From Sclerotiophoma versabilis (lineage: Eukaryota > Ascomycota > Dothideomycetes > Pleosporales > Didymellaceae), in assembly GCA_012274445.1 (NCBI GenBank), contig JAAROD010000015.1, positions 1,116,001-1,180,000 of the forward strand: a DNA stretch of 64,000 nucleotides, read 5' to 3'. The notes beneath the pieces are model-generated. The model did not search any database, had not been told where the DNA came from, and saw only the letters and a list, made by a program, of their open reading frames with translations. Below are positions 32,477-43,653 of the stretch, piece after piece. A program made the position numbers and the translations under genes. The number at the start of each line of letters is the position of its first letter. The first letter of the stretch is position 1.

Positions 32477-33332
32477 TGTGGGATCAATTTCAACGGATAC
32501 ACAATGTCAAATGACTAGAAACGGGAATGTCGTGCGGTTGAGGTGGATTGAGAATAGCAGGAATCCCTCCAACCTAAAGTTACTCCATACAGGCTAGCAG
32601 CGCTGGGGTTATGACGAAGGAGTCGGCTCTGCCCGGACATCACGACGTCGCAGCAGAGCAGCCATCTCAAGCGCCCTACATGCTGCAAATTTTTATTGAC
32701 ATCCTCAAAACTGCAGTGGATTCAGGGTCGCATAATACAGTCCAGATCGCGATGTTGTCGTAGTCATCGAAGCACTTCAAAACATGGTACCTCGCTACTA
32801 GCGCGAATCAGACGGTCGCTAATTTGGGTTAGATACAGCATTTCCAGTTCCGAGCTGCGGAACAGCCAAAGTCCACCCCACAAACACCCCACATCGCTCT
32901 TCGCCCTGATCGGGCGTGTTCGAGGTGCCTCAGATGTCGGAAGGCACACTCACGATGAAGCATCGCCGGATAAGCACCATCGGCTAGCGCACTAGCTGCC
33001 AGTTATGTGTACATCGTGAATGGGTACCTCGACCTCCGAATTTTGGCCTACCGAGACCGTTGCGACGACAAATGCAGGGTGCCGAGCTATTGTGCACTGG
33101 CTGATTGGCCGGGTGCAGAGCTTTGGCTGTCATGCGTCATCGCAGTTGAACTTCATAGAAGCCATCGGATGAAGATTACAGTGTGTCGAGCTGCAGAGCC
33201 GCACCCGCTTTGACAGCCGTGATTTAGAGTATCAGGCTTACGGCCGTTTACAAGATCCACCGTGAGGTCACAAAAAGCTCGGGTACACCTCTCAATTCCA
33301 CGACTGAACCTCATATCTTGCAACATTCCGCA
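32477..33332. other. Divergent intergenic region
   Basis: 856 bases between the peptidase (-) and monooxygenase (+) starts. Frames here (for example near 33153-33575, minus) overlap the monooxygenase start and have no support. No motif singled out. Confidence 0.45.
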
Positions 33333-34695
33333 ATGGCTTCGACAGACCCACACAAGAAGAACTACAACCTTGCCATTGTTGGCGGCGGCATATCTGGCCT
33401 CACCCTTGCCATCACCCTCTTGCGATATGATGTACCCATCACTGTTTATGAGGCGGCACCTCACTTTGGCGAAATAGGTGCTGGTGTATATTTGGGCCCA
33501 AATGCGGGACGAGCAATGAAGCTCATGTCTCCTAAGATACACGAAGCCTTCACCAAGACCAAGACGGGCAACCAATGGAAAGAGAAGGAAGATTCATGGT
33601 TTACAATCCGCGTAGGTGACGAGCGCAAAGCGGATAAGCAGGGGTTCGTGAAGCCGGGTAAAAAGGTGGGAGATGCCCTCTTTGACGTGCCAATGGAGGC
33701 AGGGGGTGATCGAGGAGGTGTATACCGAGCAGCTTTCTTGGATGAGCTGGTCAAGGATGTTCCTGACAGCGTGGCACGCTTTGGCAAGAGGCTGGTCGAT
33801 TTGAGCAACGCAAAGGACAATTCCGGGGATATGGTACTTCACTTTGCCGATGGAACCACGGCCCAACACTCTGCGGTCATTGGATGCGATGGTATTAAGT
33901 CAAAGACAAGACCGTGGCTACTCGGCAAGGACGACCCTGCATCGTTCGCAACATACTCAGGGAAGTATGCCTACCGAGGCTTGATACCTATGGACAAGGC
34001 AGTAGAGATGCTAGGTGAAGAGACCGCAGCAAACAGCTCCATATTCCTGGGTTATCACGGGCACATCCTTACATTCCCCGTCCAAAAAGGCAAGACACTG
34101 AACGGTACATCTTCCCCAAATACAACAATCTCTACACCAACTGACATACGTAGTCGTCGCTTTCAACTCCAGCAAAACCTGGGACGACGAGAAGTGGGTA
34201 GTCACGACATCTAAATCGCAAATGGAAGCCGACTTCGCAGACTGGGGCTCGCAAGTCCAGAAAATCGTAGGCGCCATGGAGAAACCTGACATTTGGGCTC
34301 TCTTCATGCACCCGCCCTGTAGCACCTTCTACAAAGGCCGCTTATGTCTGCTCGGCGACGCCGCACACGCAACAACACCCCACCAAGGCGCCGGCGCCGG
34401 CATGTGCATTGAAGACTCGTACATTCTGGCCAATCTGATCAAAGACGCAAACGACGTCGACGGCCTGGAACGAGCGTTCAAAGCCTTCGATCAGGTGCGG
34501 CGCGAGAGGACGCAAAGGAACGTCACGACGAGTCAGGAGGCGGGCATGTTGTATGATTTCGAACTGTACGGCGATGATCTGGATAAGATCGAGGACAGCT
34601 TTCTGAGCAGGATGCAGTGGATCTGGCATTTCGATATTGAGGAGCAGTTGAAGGAGGGGCAGAAAATCATGCGTGGCGAGAGTGGAAAGGCATAG
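33333..34695 (+). CDS. FAD-dependent monooxygenase, salicylate hydroxylase-like
   Basis: Exons 33333..34104 and 34154..34695, 437 residues; intron of 49 bases with GTACAT donor and GTAG acceptor. FAD-binding 'VGGGISG' (16-22), the adenine-ribose acid 'VYEAAP', 'AGVYLGPNAGRAM', the DG motif 'IGCDGIKSKTR' and the GD motif 'LLGDAAHATTPHQGAGAGM' identify a single-component aromatic hydroxylase. Such enzymes use NAD(P)H and oxygen to hydroxylate phenolic substrates such as salicylate. No cluster of aromatic-degradation genes is nearby, so the substrate is open; secondary metabolism is an alternative. ATG 33333 is the first in frame; the frame opens at a TTG at 33318. Confidence 0.85.
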
Positions 34696-35250
34696 TTCCT
34701 GTACCTCTCCAATGATGAATATTCTTTTGATTGGTCGTATACCGGATACTAGGTTTTGCATTTCTCTGTCTCATACATTTTCTCGAAGCTCTTCTGTACC
34801 AATGCTACTTGCTCATTACCTGGAGAGTATTTGGAGGGCGGAGAAAAACGCAACGCATTTGATGTATAGTTCCTTCTGTAGACATAGTTCAGTACTGCCG
34901 AAAAAACGAGATCGTCTCAATACAAGTCAACACTACTGTAGGCATACAATCTCAGTAAAGGCAGCTGTTCAGTCCACCAGGAAGCGCAGGTTGAATGGCC
35001 GAGTTTCTTTCCAGAATGATCACCCTTGAGCCGCAGTAAAATGATGGGGCTTCAAATATATCCTCAAGGTGGTCCGACTGTTGGCATTGCGGAACGATTT
35101 GAGTTGACTCCTCTAGCCCCTACCAAACAGCCATAAGCAGTAACACAAACAGTAAATGAGTCTATTACGTCTAGATTCGTCTTAGGACGCCTTGCCAGAT
35201 CTATCATGCATATCGTATCGACATATGCAACCCCTTCGTGCCCAGGAAAT
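34696..35250. other. Intergenic, convergent 3' ends
   Basis: 555 bases between converging monooxygenase and AMMECR1 genes. Nothing recognisable. Confidence 0.5.
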
Positions 35251-36137
35251 CTACTTGTCGGCCATCTCCTCCTCCACCCAATCCCGCCACGCCTTCCACT
35301 CGTTATATTCTAGCGCCGCCTTCTTCCCCTGGTATCGCACAACCTTCAACCCGACCTTCTGCCAATCGTCCTTCCTGCCACTCCACCCCGCTTTGCGCAT
35401 CAAGCTCACCAGCGTCTCTTCTTTCGTCCACCCTTGCTCGCACGCGACGTCGGGCAGGTACGTCGCGCTGTAGCGGCGCCCGTGATATGAAAATGAGATG
35501 CGTAGGCCGTGCGTACCGATGTCCCAAGCTAACGGGTCATTGTTGGGCGTCGGTTCGAAATCGGTGAGAAGTGTGACAGCGGCTTGGAGGGAAGGGAGCT
35601 CACGGGCCGTGATGGGGGAGAAGCGACCGTCGTCAAATGCACTGTCTTGTCGTTAATCCTCGCCAGCGACTAGGATTCAGCAGGAGCGTTTGCTTACCTA
35701 GTCAACGCGTAGCTGCTCAGCCCTTCCTCTAGATCTAGCGCTTCGAACGTCCCAATACACCCCCTCAATCTCTTGTCTCCACTCCGCGATATAGTATTCC
35801 ATGTCACAAATAGCGGATATTCACCCTGTGCGCTCTCTTCTTTCTGTAGTGCGCTGCCGAGCGAGGTCACGCTGGTCCCTGCGCTGCTAGCGGAGCTGGC
35901 GCCGCTGGGTGTAGATGCTGCACTGGACGAGCTGCCACTTGGAGGCGAGAGGAGGCGCGATATGGCAGCAGGTTTGGCTGATGAATCAGCATCTGCCTCG
36001 GCGGTCTCAGCGGTGGTAGCTGAGGCGTTGTACTTTTTCCACAGGGCTTCGACTTGGCGCAGGGAGAGGGCAGGGCGCTTTTCAAGTGACGCGGCGAGAC
36101 TTTCGAAGCAGTATGCGCAGTGGGCCTCGGTTGCCAT
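35251..36137 (-). CDS. AMMECR1-domain protein
   Basis: Exons complement(35698..36137) and complement(35251..35641), 276 residues. Donor GTAAGC, acceptor ACAG; the join gives 'YALTSAFDDGRFSPI'. The signature 'LRGCIGTFEALDLEEGL' lies just before the junction, and the C-terminal 'DLPDVACEQGW'-like region ('TYLPDVACEQGWTKEETL', 'LMRKAGWSG') follows. An insertion rich in Ser/Ala/Gly sits between the first helix and the domain core, as in many fungal members. The family is nearly universal in eukaryotes and archaea, yet its biochemical function is not settled. No localisation signal seen. Confidence 0.88.
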
Positions 36138-37141
36138 CTTGCTGGTTGAGGTTCTGCCCTTGTTGACTGTGGTATTCGTGGTCTTGAGAGCGGCGACGGG
36201 CGAGGGTCGAATGAATCGAGGGTCAGCGAGGTCTTGACGAGGACTATGGATCAGCGGCTACAGAGTTTCGAGCAGGACCGATGTTTGCTTGTTAAGCAGA
36301 CTAAAGCAAGGCAGTGCAGGCAGAGTACCGGGTGGCTTCGGCAGTCCTTCCTTAGTACTCTCCGCGAGAAACGGTACAAGAGCGTGGGATCACTTGTCAG
36401 GAATCTTGACGTATGCTTGGAGCTCTTGTGTCGCCTGCGGAGAGTGAGGTGAGCGAGTGTGGTGTTGTTGCAATAGAGGGAGCGTATACCCCGCTGGTTG
36501 GTGTTCCGAATACATGTGCTAAGGGGCGGCTATCTGCACGACGTCACCTGAACAGTGAGTACCCCGAATCTCGCACCTGAAATTAATTGTATTGAACTAT
36601 GTGCATCTAATCAAATGCACTAAAATGTAAGGCTCCGATATGTTGCAAAAGCTCGTAGCCTTGCATATCCCAATATTTTGAGGTTGAAAGGACCTAACGT
36701 TAGTAGATGGTATGTAACCCCAACTTCATGCACACTCGCCCTACGGAGGAAAGAACGGCGTGTTTGGTAATGTTGGGGCGTTTGATCTTGGCACGAAGAT
36801 ATTCCTTCAGCAGGTCGAGCATGGAAGAGCTCTGTTGCTGTACACACTAATGCCGGTCGTCTCGAGGTGTGACCCTCCTCTCCCCATATCACTTACTGGA
36901 AACAAACAAAAAGAATGCTTGCATGCATCACCTGGCGCAATTGATCGGGACCGATCATGACTTTTCGACTTTTTCATTGCCGCATCTCAGTGCCTATGGT
37001 GTGGAACCCATGTCCACCCGTCTGGGGCTCGTTGCCGCCAGAGAAAGTCCGAATGCCATTGACGCCGACCAGATGTCTCATGAGGAATCGATAACCGCCC
37101 TGTGTCTCGCTCGTTCGTGATCGTTCATGATCGTTCGTCGC
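36138..37141. other. Intergenic region
   Basis: About 1 kb between AMMECR1 and RPL29, both minus strand. It contains the AMMECR1 promoter and the RPL29 3' end. Near 37110-37138 a 10-base unit (GTTCGTGATC-like) repeats about three times. No gene seen. Confidence 0.45.
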
Positions 37142-37569
37142 TTAAGCAGCATCGCGCTTGCCCTCCTTAACCTCCTTCTGTATGGAAGTTAGCTGACCGT
37201 GTCCATCGAGGTTACGATTCGTTGGTGAAACGCACCAGGGCGCGCATGGTGCCGTGCAGAGCATGCCTGTGGTTACGGCGGAACTTGGGGTCGGTACCCT
37301 TGAGCGAAGGGTAACGGTGAGTCTTAGGCTTCTTGATACTGCGGCGCCATCATGTCAGCTGTGCCATCCTTCATCCTGATACGCCTATCAGTGTGCGCGT
37401 GGACTCGGTGCGATCGATGTCCATTCGTGTGCGCTCGAGGCAAAGAGTGTGTGCGTACCCGTTCCTGTGGTTCTTCTTCGACTGGTTGTGCTGAGACGAG
37501 TTCTTTGACTCTGAGCTGCTGTTAGCAGGGCTCCTTGACTGCCGTAGAGCACCTCAACATACTGGCCAT
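37142..37569 (-). CDS. RPL29: 60S ribosomal protein L29 (eL29)
   Basis: Four exons: complement(37563..37569), (37459..37510), (37236..37338) and (37142..37177), 65 residues, the family length. Protein 'MAKSKNSSQHNQSKKNHRNG' then 'IKKPKTHRYPSLKGTDPKF' and 'RNHRHALHGTMRALKE'. The first exon is only seven bases (ATG GCC A). Introns are 52, 120 and 58 bases with GTATGT, GTACGC and GTGCGT donors and CAG acceptors. It is a small, very basic protein near the 60S exit-side/E-site region. No long open frame covers it because every exon is short. Confidence 0.95.
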
Positions 37570-37976
37570 GGCGACTGATTTGCTGCGTGTCGATAGTTTG
37601 ACGGTGTCCTTGTGCGAAAGGAATCAATATGCTGTGTGGGCAGTTTGGCGGGTCCTTGGCGCGCTAATTCTCATCTGCTTTAGCGCAAATAGCCTGCACC
37701 CTCCAACATCAAACGACTTTCTGGAGGTTGACCAGCAAAGAACATCAATTGGGAAACCAACACTCAAATACAGCTAAAGGCATGCATCGAATGAACGGTT
37801 TTATAACTCTAGTGCAATATTTGTATGTCATGTAGTCGTATCAGCATTCAGTTTGGGTTGTCCTTGCACGGCTCTAGCCACCGCATAAGCCATCCTAGAG
37901 GCCCTCTTCCCCTTTCTAGTCATTCTCTGTAAACGCTCACGTTGATTTTGCGCGATAGTAGAAAAACAAGAGACTC
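37570..37976. other. Intergenic, RPL29 promoter side
   Basis: 407 bases between the RPL29 start and the stop of the next minus-strand gene; holds the RPL29 promoter. Confidence 0.45.
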
Positions 37977-38864
37977 CTAGTTCTCCCTAGATCGTTCATA
38001 GTCCATAGGGTCCTGGCCAGTCTGCTGCTGGCGCATGCGCTCACGGATAACGTCCTGGGCTGTGGACGATTGGCCAGGACCTGGTGTGCGGTTCGCTGAG
38101 TCGCCATCGTCAAATGTCATTCCATCGACGACACGGGCCTGTTGTCTCTGCTGCTCTACGCTCGACGTTGTTTGTGTTGTTCCTGAGCTAGCAACGCTGA
38201 CACCGGTCAATGGGCTGGCGGGAGCCTGCTCCCTTAGATAACCAGGTACTGCACTCGCCTTGCCAACAGCGGGACTGCCAAGCTGGCTGAGCTGCCGAGC
38301 AGGTGTCCTGGCGCCCTCGCCAAAGCCAACAAGAGAGGCCTCATCGCTGAACCCGCCTACGCTGGATGTCTCCTCGGTCTGGTCCTCACTCATTCGGTCT
38401 GGCTCGTTCACACCTGCATCGCTGCCGCTTGCCCATGTCGTGCGGCCACCTACGCTACCGGTGGCAGAAGCACTACCAACAGTGCTCCTTTCACGGAAGA
38501 TTTGTGGCTGGTTGTTCGAATCGAAGTAACCAGGCGGTGGGTTGGCAGCACTTCCAGGGCCGAGGCCTTGCGAGTTGCGGCCGCTCACGCCGATGCGCTC
38601 GAGACCTGCTAGGCGCGAGATGCGATCCGCTCGTTCAGCGTCAGCGGGCTGATGGTGGTGAGGAAAGTGTCCGCGATGCCCGTCTTTGATCGCCACTGTA
38701 GACAGTTCCGACATGGTCGTAGTGGCTGAGTTTGGTGTACCCCTATTCGTATCAGTACATGCACATGAACAGCATACAGTCTGTACGTACGGGATCTCAC
38801 TAGGAGTAGCTGGATCCGACGGCGGGGGCGGCAAATTGATCAAGGTGGGCGCGTTGGTTGCCAT
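37977..38864 (-). CDS. Disordered conserved-type protein, unknown function
   Basis: Model: exons complement(38791..38864) and complement(37977..38742), 279 residues. The 48-base intron has GTACGT donor, TACTGAT branch and ATAG acceptor; the frame is also open through it, so the unspliced 295-residue form cannot be excluded, but the intronic part reads as Cys/Val-rich nonsense and splicing gives 'SEIPGTPNSATTTMSEL'. The protein is mostly low complexity, rich in Ser/Gly/Thr/Gln. One ordered-looking segment, 'DAERADRISRLAGLERI', may be a short helix. No domain recognised; a regulatory or scaffold role is possible. Confidence 0.65.
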   Translation of the reverse strand: MATNAPTLINLPPPPSDPATPSEIPYVQTVCCSCACTDTNRGTPNSATTTMSELSTVAIKDGHRGHFPHHHQPADAERADRISRLAGLERIGVSGRNSQGLGPGSAANPPPGYFDSNNQPQIFRERSTVGSASATGSVGGRTTWASGSDAGVNEPDRMSEDQTEETSSVGGFSDEASLVGFGEGARTPARQLSQLGSPAVGKASAVPGYLREQAPASPLTGVSVASSGTTQTTSSVEQQRQQARVVDGMTFDDGDSANRTPGPGQSSTAQDVIRERMRQQQTGQDPMDYERSREN

Positions 38865-40514
38865 TGTGATGTTTCGAATATGACGATGTTAGGTTTGGTG
38901 AGAGAAGTAAAGGTAACAGCTGGTTTTGTCGTAGTCCACGATGTAAGGCAAGGACGACGCTTCAGGGCTGGCAATGACGTCGCTGCGGGGCTGAAAGTAG
39001 TAAGAGGTACGCGCGACCCGTGTCTTCTTGGTTCGACGGTCACACTGATCGTCAGGGGTACTTGCGACTGTATACAAATCAATTCAGAACAAGGTCTTTT
39101 GCTCGACTTGAATGAGCGATCATGATGCGCATCTTGGAAGTGGAGGGGGTGCACTGTTGTTGATGCAGGGTCCCACCCTGTAGATAAACTGGGGCGGGGT
39201 CGTAGCTTGCTTTCATCTCCAGCCTCACTTCCTATTGCTTTCCTCGCTTTTACATCCTAAGCACACTGCAATGTAGCCCGATACATCGGCAATACGACGA
39301 GGCTATGGATTTTCTGACAGCGATATAGTTATCACCGTCTTTGCGCATGCTGCCGCGTCCCCTCTGATGTGGCTAGATATCTGACATTGCGACGGCTTGA
39401 TCGGCACACTATTACATCGTAGCAAACTGAAGAACAATTGAAGTGCACACGGCCTTGAAGAATGCAAAACTACTAGCACTTCCTAGCATGCTTCATTGGG
39501 GACTACTACGCTAATAAAACGACTACAAAGTCAACAGTACGAAGTACTCCATGCGCTTGCCAGCCTGAGCATTCAATATTGACATAGCGGTGCGAGAAGT
39601 TAGTTCTGGCCGTGCCACTTTTCCACAATGGATCAATAAGGAACTCGTTTACTCAGAGTGACTACCTTCACGCAGCCTGGTCCTGTTTTCATACCACTAA
39701 CCCTTCTGTGTTTATCTCACATCGATGTTTGTCCATTTGCGCTTCTCTACGTCGCCTCCAACAACACGAATATCTCCAACCAATAGCTTTACCGCTCCAG
39801 ATTCTGCACCATGTCACACGAAATCAATTTTGCGCCGTCGTCGCTGTCAGAGGAATTATCTTTACAGAAGCCTACCAAAGAAAGTACCCTCCTTGCAGAG
39901 CAAGCGTCTAGTGCCGCAACGCATTGCCATCAGTCAGATAAGTTGTATCGCAGGCCTCGAAGCCGACAAAGTCACTTTCCCGGTAATGGTAACATAGCTT
40001 TCCAGGGTGAGAAATGAATTCCATCATACGCTAGCTCAAGACTGTCCAACTGCACTCGTCGTGCTTGTACACTGGGCCGCAACATTGGTCAGGTGGGTAG
40101 AAGGAACTGGTTGCTGGTTCTTGAAGGGTGTTACAGATCTGATTCTAGCTCAGGTTGCAGAATCCCTTCTGTCTCAAAGACCAGCATTTTGGACGCTGGT
40201 CGAACGTCTATGAGAAGAACTCGACGTTGGCCTTCCGCACTGCAGAGCAAGGAAATGTAACGTGTCGTGGAGAATCACAAAATGCCTTCTTGACTTTTGT
40301 TTTCATCCATCGGTCCACATGACAACAAGATTTTTGTTCAATAGCCGATGCTGTCTTGTGCGATTGCACCCAAGAAAGAGTATTGACTTCTCATCGATTG
40401 CTGAGGCATTCCAGTCTACTTGGTGGGGCCCTCGTCTTCCTATTCCTTGGCTGTCTGAAACTCGCTGCAATACCGAGGAGCATTCCTGCTTTTCGTGACA
40501 GCTTTCTTGGATAG
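38865..40514. other. Gene-poor stretch upstream of BTB pseudogene
   Basis: 1650 bases. A 68-codon frame at 39811-40017 (+) starts with ATG ('MSHEINFAPSSLSEELSLQ') but has no match I know. The rest shows only short overlapping frames. It may hold further decayed sequence belonging with the neighbouring BTB remnant. Confidence 0.35.
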
Positions 40515-41204
40515 CTAAAGGCAATCTTGCCACATGTCGGCTACAATATCCATCAGGTACTCGCGATGGTAAGCTGAAGCATCCTTATACCAATCTTTGT
40601 GGCCCCATGATACGGCACAGTAGCGCAGAAACGTCCTCATTGGATCCGGAGCCAGTGTACCGTTGTAAATGATCTCAGCAACCTACTCGCCAGGAACATG
40701 GTAGTATCTGGCACCTAATGAAAAAGTGGTGGACTCAACCATCCCAGTCAGTATGATTCGCTTGGCAACGATGTCTTTTTACCCTCTCAGCGAAGACGTG
40801 TATGCGACACAGCATTATATCTGGATCAGAGATGTCGGTACGAACCTCTTTTTTTGTATTTTTGAGCCTTCCTTTGAGTCTCCAGGACCTGTCTTATTTG
40901 GTTCTTCGAAGGCAGTAGCTAATCTACGAGAAAGCAGCATGATATAGTTGGCGAAAATCTCCGGGTCGTCCTCCGGCAGTTTCACAATATTATTCTTCGC
41001 CTCGACCTAGGCGGTCATGAAGGTCGACGAAGTTTGCTGGTAATCGTTCAGCGTCTTTGTAAAGAATACGGAATTGGAGACAGATATGTCCTTGTATACG
41101 AGGAACGTTTGTGTCTGGAGCTTGCTATTGTCGGTGCTATTTTCAAAGTCGCCGACTACAACCTTAACGATAGGACTTGCGAAGTGACTGAAGTCTGTGA
41201 GCAT
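40515..41204 (-). pseudogene. BTB/POZ-domain protein pseudogene
   Basis: Reading from ATG 41204, the translation starts 'MLTDFSHFASPIVKVVVGD' and has the fungal BTB pattern ('FLVYKDISVSNSVFFTKTL', then 'KLPEDDPEIFANYIMLL'). Four lesions break it: a TAG at 41007-41009; a frame change at a seven-A run (40849-40855); another at a five-A run (40776-40780), where 'VFAERVK' must be joined to 'DIVAKRIIL'; and a TAG at 40683-40685. After that the frame continues through 'VAEIIYNGTLAPDPMR' to a stop at 40515-40517. The total length, about 230 codons, and the order of segments match intact fungal BTB proteins, which often have no assigned role. The gene is dead unless read errors explain both A-run shifts and both stops. 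Confidence 0.75.
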
Positions 41205-41737
41205 TCATAGGCCTGACTGTAATGTTTATCTTACCTTACCTGACAATCCTGCTCTCATAAGTAGGTGGCACAGCCATGTTGCAATGAAAGGACAAAGCTG
41301 TCGACTGTGGTTGGCATCCACTTTGCGGAAAAGGGAGGTGGTCCAAGTCAGTGGAGACCCGCAGGAAAAGCGAATGTCAAACACATACGTACAATGATTT
41401 CACCTTGAGGGGAAAGCAAGCTGAGAGAGCGGGAGAAAATTGAAATTAAGATCAGGGTCCGCAGGTGCCAACCCCTAGCAGGTGCAAAGTGAAAGCGATG
41501 TCTTACTGAAGATGTTTCGCTATCAAGTGCACCTCTCATACTTTTAAAATGGCATAATCAGAAGAAATAAGGCTAGTCACTCTGCACCCGCAATGTCATA
41601 CACAATGCTTTCACGCCCATCACCCCAGACTCTGTCTGCTCATTAGACTACGAGATCAGGACGATGCAGCCACACCACACCCCAAACGTGTCAACCGCAA
41701 TATCAGCCTTATCGACAACGCATTCGTTCTCGTCGAG
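41205..41737. other. Divergent intergenic region
   Basis: 533 bases between the BTB pseudogene and the Myb-like gene. The frame of the Myb-like gene is open for about 90 bases before its ATG, so a slightly longer N-terminus is possible. Otherwise nothing seen. Confidence 0.4.
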
Positions 41738-42352
41738 ATGCACCAGCGACTATCTCCTCCTACCCCTCGCCGGTGGACGCCAGCCGAAAGTGACTTTCTC
41801 CATCACCTCCGCTTTACCAAACGCCACACATGGGCTGAGATTGCCCAAGCCCTAGGCCGCACCACACAAGCTGTGCAAGGGCATTACCACCAGCTCAAGA
41901 CCGCGCAGTCTTCCTCCTTCGAGGACTGGGATACCATCATGGACGAGCACATTATCGACGAGCGGCGCCGGGGCTTTACAACCAAGCAGATTGGTGTCAC
42001 AATGGAACTGCCAGCTGAGGCGGTACAAGGCAGGTGGTACGAGTTACAGCAGCAGAAAAAAGTTCCGGAAGATGTGTTGGCGATCTGGAGGAGAAAGGGG
42101 GAGGTGAAGTGGGTCGAGAAGGAAGACGAAGTTATCATCCAGGCGTGGATAGACGGCAAAGACGAAGAAGAAATTGTGAAGTGTGTAAAATTTGAGGGGA
42201 AGTACAAGTCCGATATCCGAGAGCGGAAGAGACTGTTGTTAAGAGAGAAGGGACCAGTTTATAAGCGTTTAATGGGGTTGGATGAAAAGAGGTCTGCGCC
42301 GCATGCGTTGGACAAGGCGTTGGGTAGGAAGAAGTTTGCTTGGATACAGTAG
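41738..42352 (+). CDS. Myb/SANT-like protein
   Basis: Single exon, 204 residues from ATG 41738. An N-terminal SANT/Myb-like repeat (about 12-55) reads 'RRWTPAESDFLHHLR', 'TWAEIAQALGRTTQAVQGHY', with the Trp and helix spacing of that fold. A second similar but weaker helix set ('DEHIIDERRRGFTTKQIG', 'AVQGRWYEL') follows, then 'KWVEKEDEVIIQAWIDGKDE', which may be a third. The C-terminus is basic and charged. Three tandem trihelical units suggest DNA binding, in the style of small lineage-specific Myb proteins of filamentous fungi. Target unknown. Confidence 0.7.
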   Translation: MHQRLSPPTPRRWTPAESDFLHHLRFTKRHTWAEIAQALGRTTQAVQGHYHQLKTAQSSSFEDWDTIMDEHIIDERRRGFTTKQIGVTMELPAEAVQGRWYELQQQKKVPEDVLAIWRRKGEVKWVEKEDEVIIQAWIDGKDEEEIVKCVKFEGKYKSDIRERKRLLLREKGPVYKRLMGLDEKRSAPHALDKALGRKKFAWIQ

Positions 42353-42638
42353 AGATGATCAGCCACTGAAGTGTAACATCTGACTATTGCAGTCTGTACA
42401 ATATTATCCGACTGATTCGCGAGGTACCGATGATATAGCATTGGGGGGTTGCGGTGGGTGTAATTCGAACGATACCGGGGGTACTAATTATCGCTATGGT
42501 GGTATTAGCTGCTTGATAAGTTATACCATGGGCTCCTATGAGCATGTTTGTAGTGCCTTCTAGCATGCGGCTGAAAGATGAAGGCTTTAATTTTTTATTA
42601 ATAAGATTGTGTAGAAATTCATGGTTGCTTATATGCTT

Positions 42639-42921
42639 ATACGAAGGAGCTAGTATTTGGTGTAGCACCGCACAGGCCACGCAACCGATTCTGCATCTCA
42701 ACTTGATAAGGACCTCAGACAGAATGGACATTTGCAGCCACGTTACTCAGTAAAGACGAATTAAAATCATGAGGCTACTTGGTTGTATGTTTATACAGCT
42801 GAGGTGAGGTTTTCTCGTGTTGCAAATAGCCTTGGGAGTTGGTTATTCTACATGAATAGAGGATGAGTCCAACGTGCATCTATTTTATGCGGTGCAACAC
42901 CAAATACTAGCTCCTTCGTAT
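42639..42921. repeat. Inverted repeat pair, possible MITE or fold-back element
   Basis: Bases 42639-42672 and 42888-42921 are reverse complements over 34 positions with one mismatch. The core shared sequence is GAAGGAGCTAGTATTTGGTG. They enclose about 215 bases with no coding potential. Miniature inverted-repeat elements have this size and layout, but I see no clear target-site duplication. It may also be two insertions of one short sequence in opposite directions. Confidence 0.6.
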
Positions 42922-43540
42922 TGCTTATTAGCAAGCGCCAGATGGCACCATAGTTGGCGTTTGGTCGCTGGGCTTAAAGCTTAGTGTTGGCTCTGATCGA
43001 GCTTTGTCATGGGTAGGCAGAGCAGCGCAGCATGCACGGACATCGAATGCACCGAAATAAGGGCCTCACTGCGGTACTCGAATCGCTCTCGCCCTGAGCC
43101 CGGATCCACTGAAAGCCGTAGATGCTTTGCCCTAACCTGACCAGCGGTCAATGTAGCGAAGTAACACCTGGCCTTGATGGATATGGTACAATTCCGAGTC
43201 CGCCGCAAGTGTGAGTGCAGCACTCTCTGTATATTAATAATGCGCTTTCGGGAGCTGCGGCGGCGGTAGCTCTAGCCTGATTAGGCCGGAGGATAGAGGT
43301 ACCACAAGGCGAGCGCTGGTGAAGCAGCGTGCGAACAGGCGCTGCACCCCAGAAAAGGCTTGTCGCAAATACATGATTGGCACCGAGGCGGCGTAGAAAC
43401 TCGAACGTGTCCAATACAATGGTGAAATGTGGGCAGGGGGGTTGCATTGCGGTGAACCCTGGCACGCGGGTAGCACAGCCGCTAAGTAAAGTACAGGTGT
43501 TGTCTTTCCTAGAGCTGCCCGCCACAAGCTCCACTGCAGT

Positions 43541-43546
43541 TATAAA
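43541..43546 (+). promoter_or_regulatory. TATA box of PDI gene
   Basis: TATAAA at 43541-43546, 108 bases before the PDI ATG at 43654, followed by a strongly pyrimidine-rich stretch (CTCTTTCCTTCCTCTCC), a usual layout at the transcription start of highly expressed fungal genes. Confidence 0.55.
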
Positions 43547-43653
43547 CTCGCCCACCGCCTCAACTCTTTCCTTCCTCTCCACTGTCGCAGAGGTTTCTCA
43601 ACTCCACACCTCTTATACCCCAAATACCCAATTGCACATTCACAACCGCCACA

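Larger units (their letters stand above)
42353..43653. other. Gene-poor AT-rich stretch with inverted repeat
   Basis: 1301 bases without a supported gene. The first 600 bases look AT-rich (for example TTTTTTATTAATAAG near 42588) and carry a 34-base inverted repeat pair listed separately. The last 120 bases are the PDI promoter and leader. Confidence 0.5.

Noticed and set aside
33153..33575. 140-codon minus-strand frame over the monooxygenase start
   Set aside because: Opposite the FAD-binding region of a real gene, with no recognisable content.
37339..37458. 120-base RPL29 intron considered as a snoRNA host
   Set aside because: No matching C and D boxes with a terminal stem were found.
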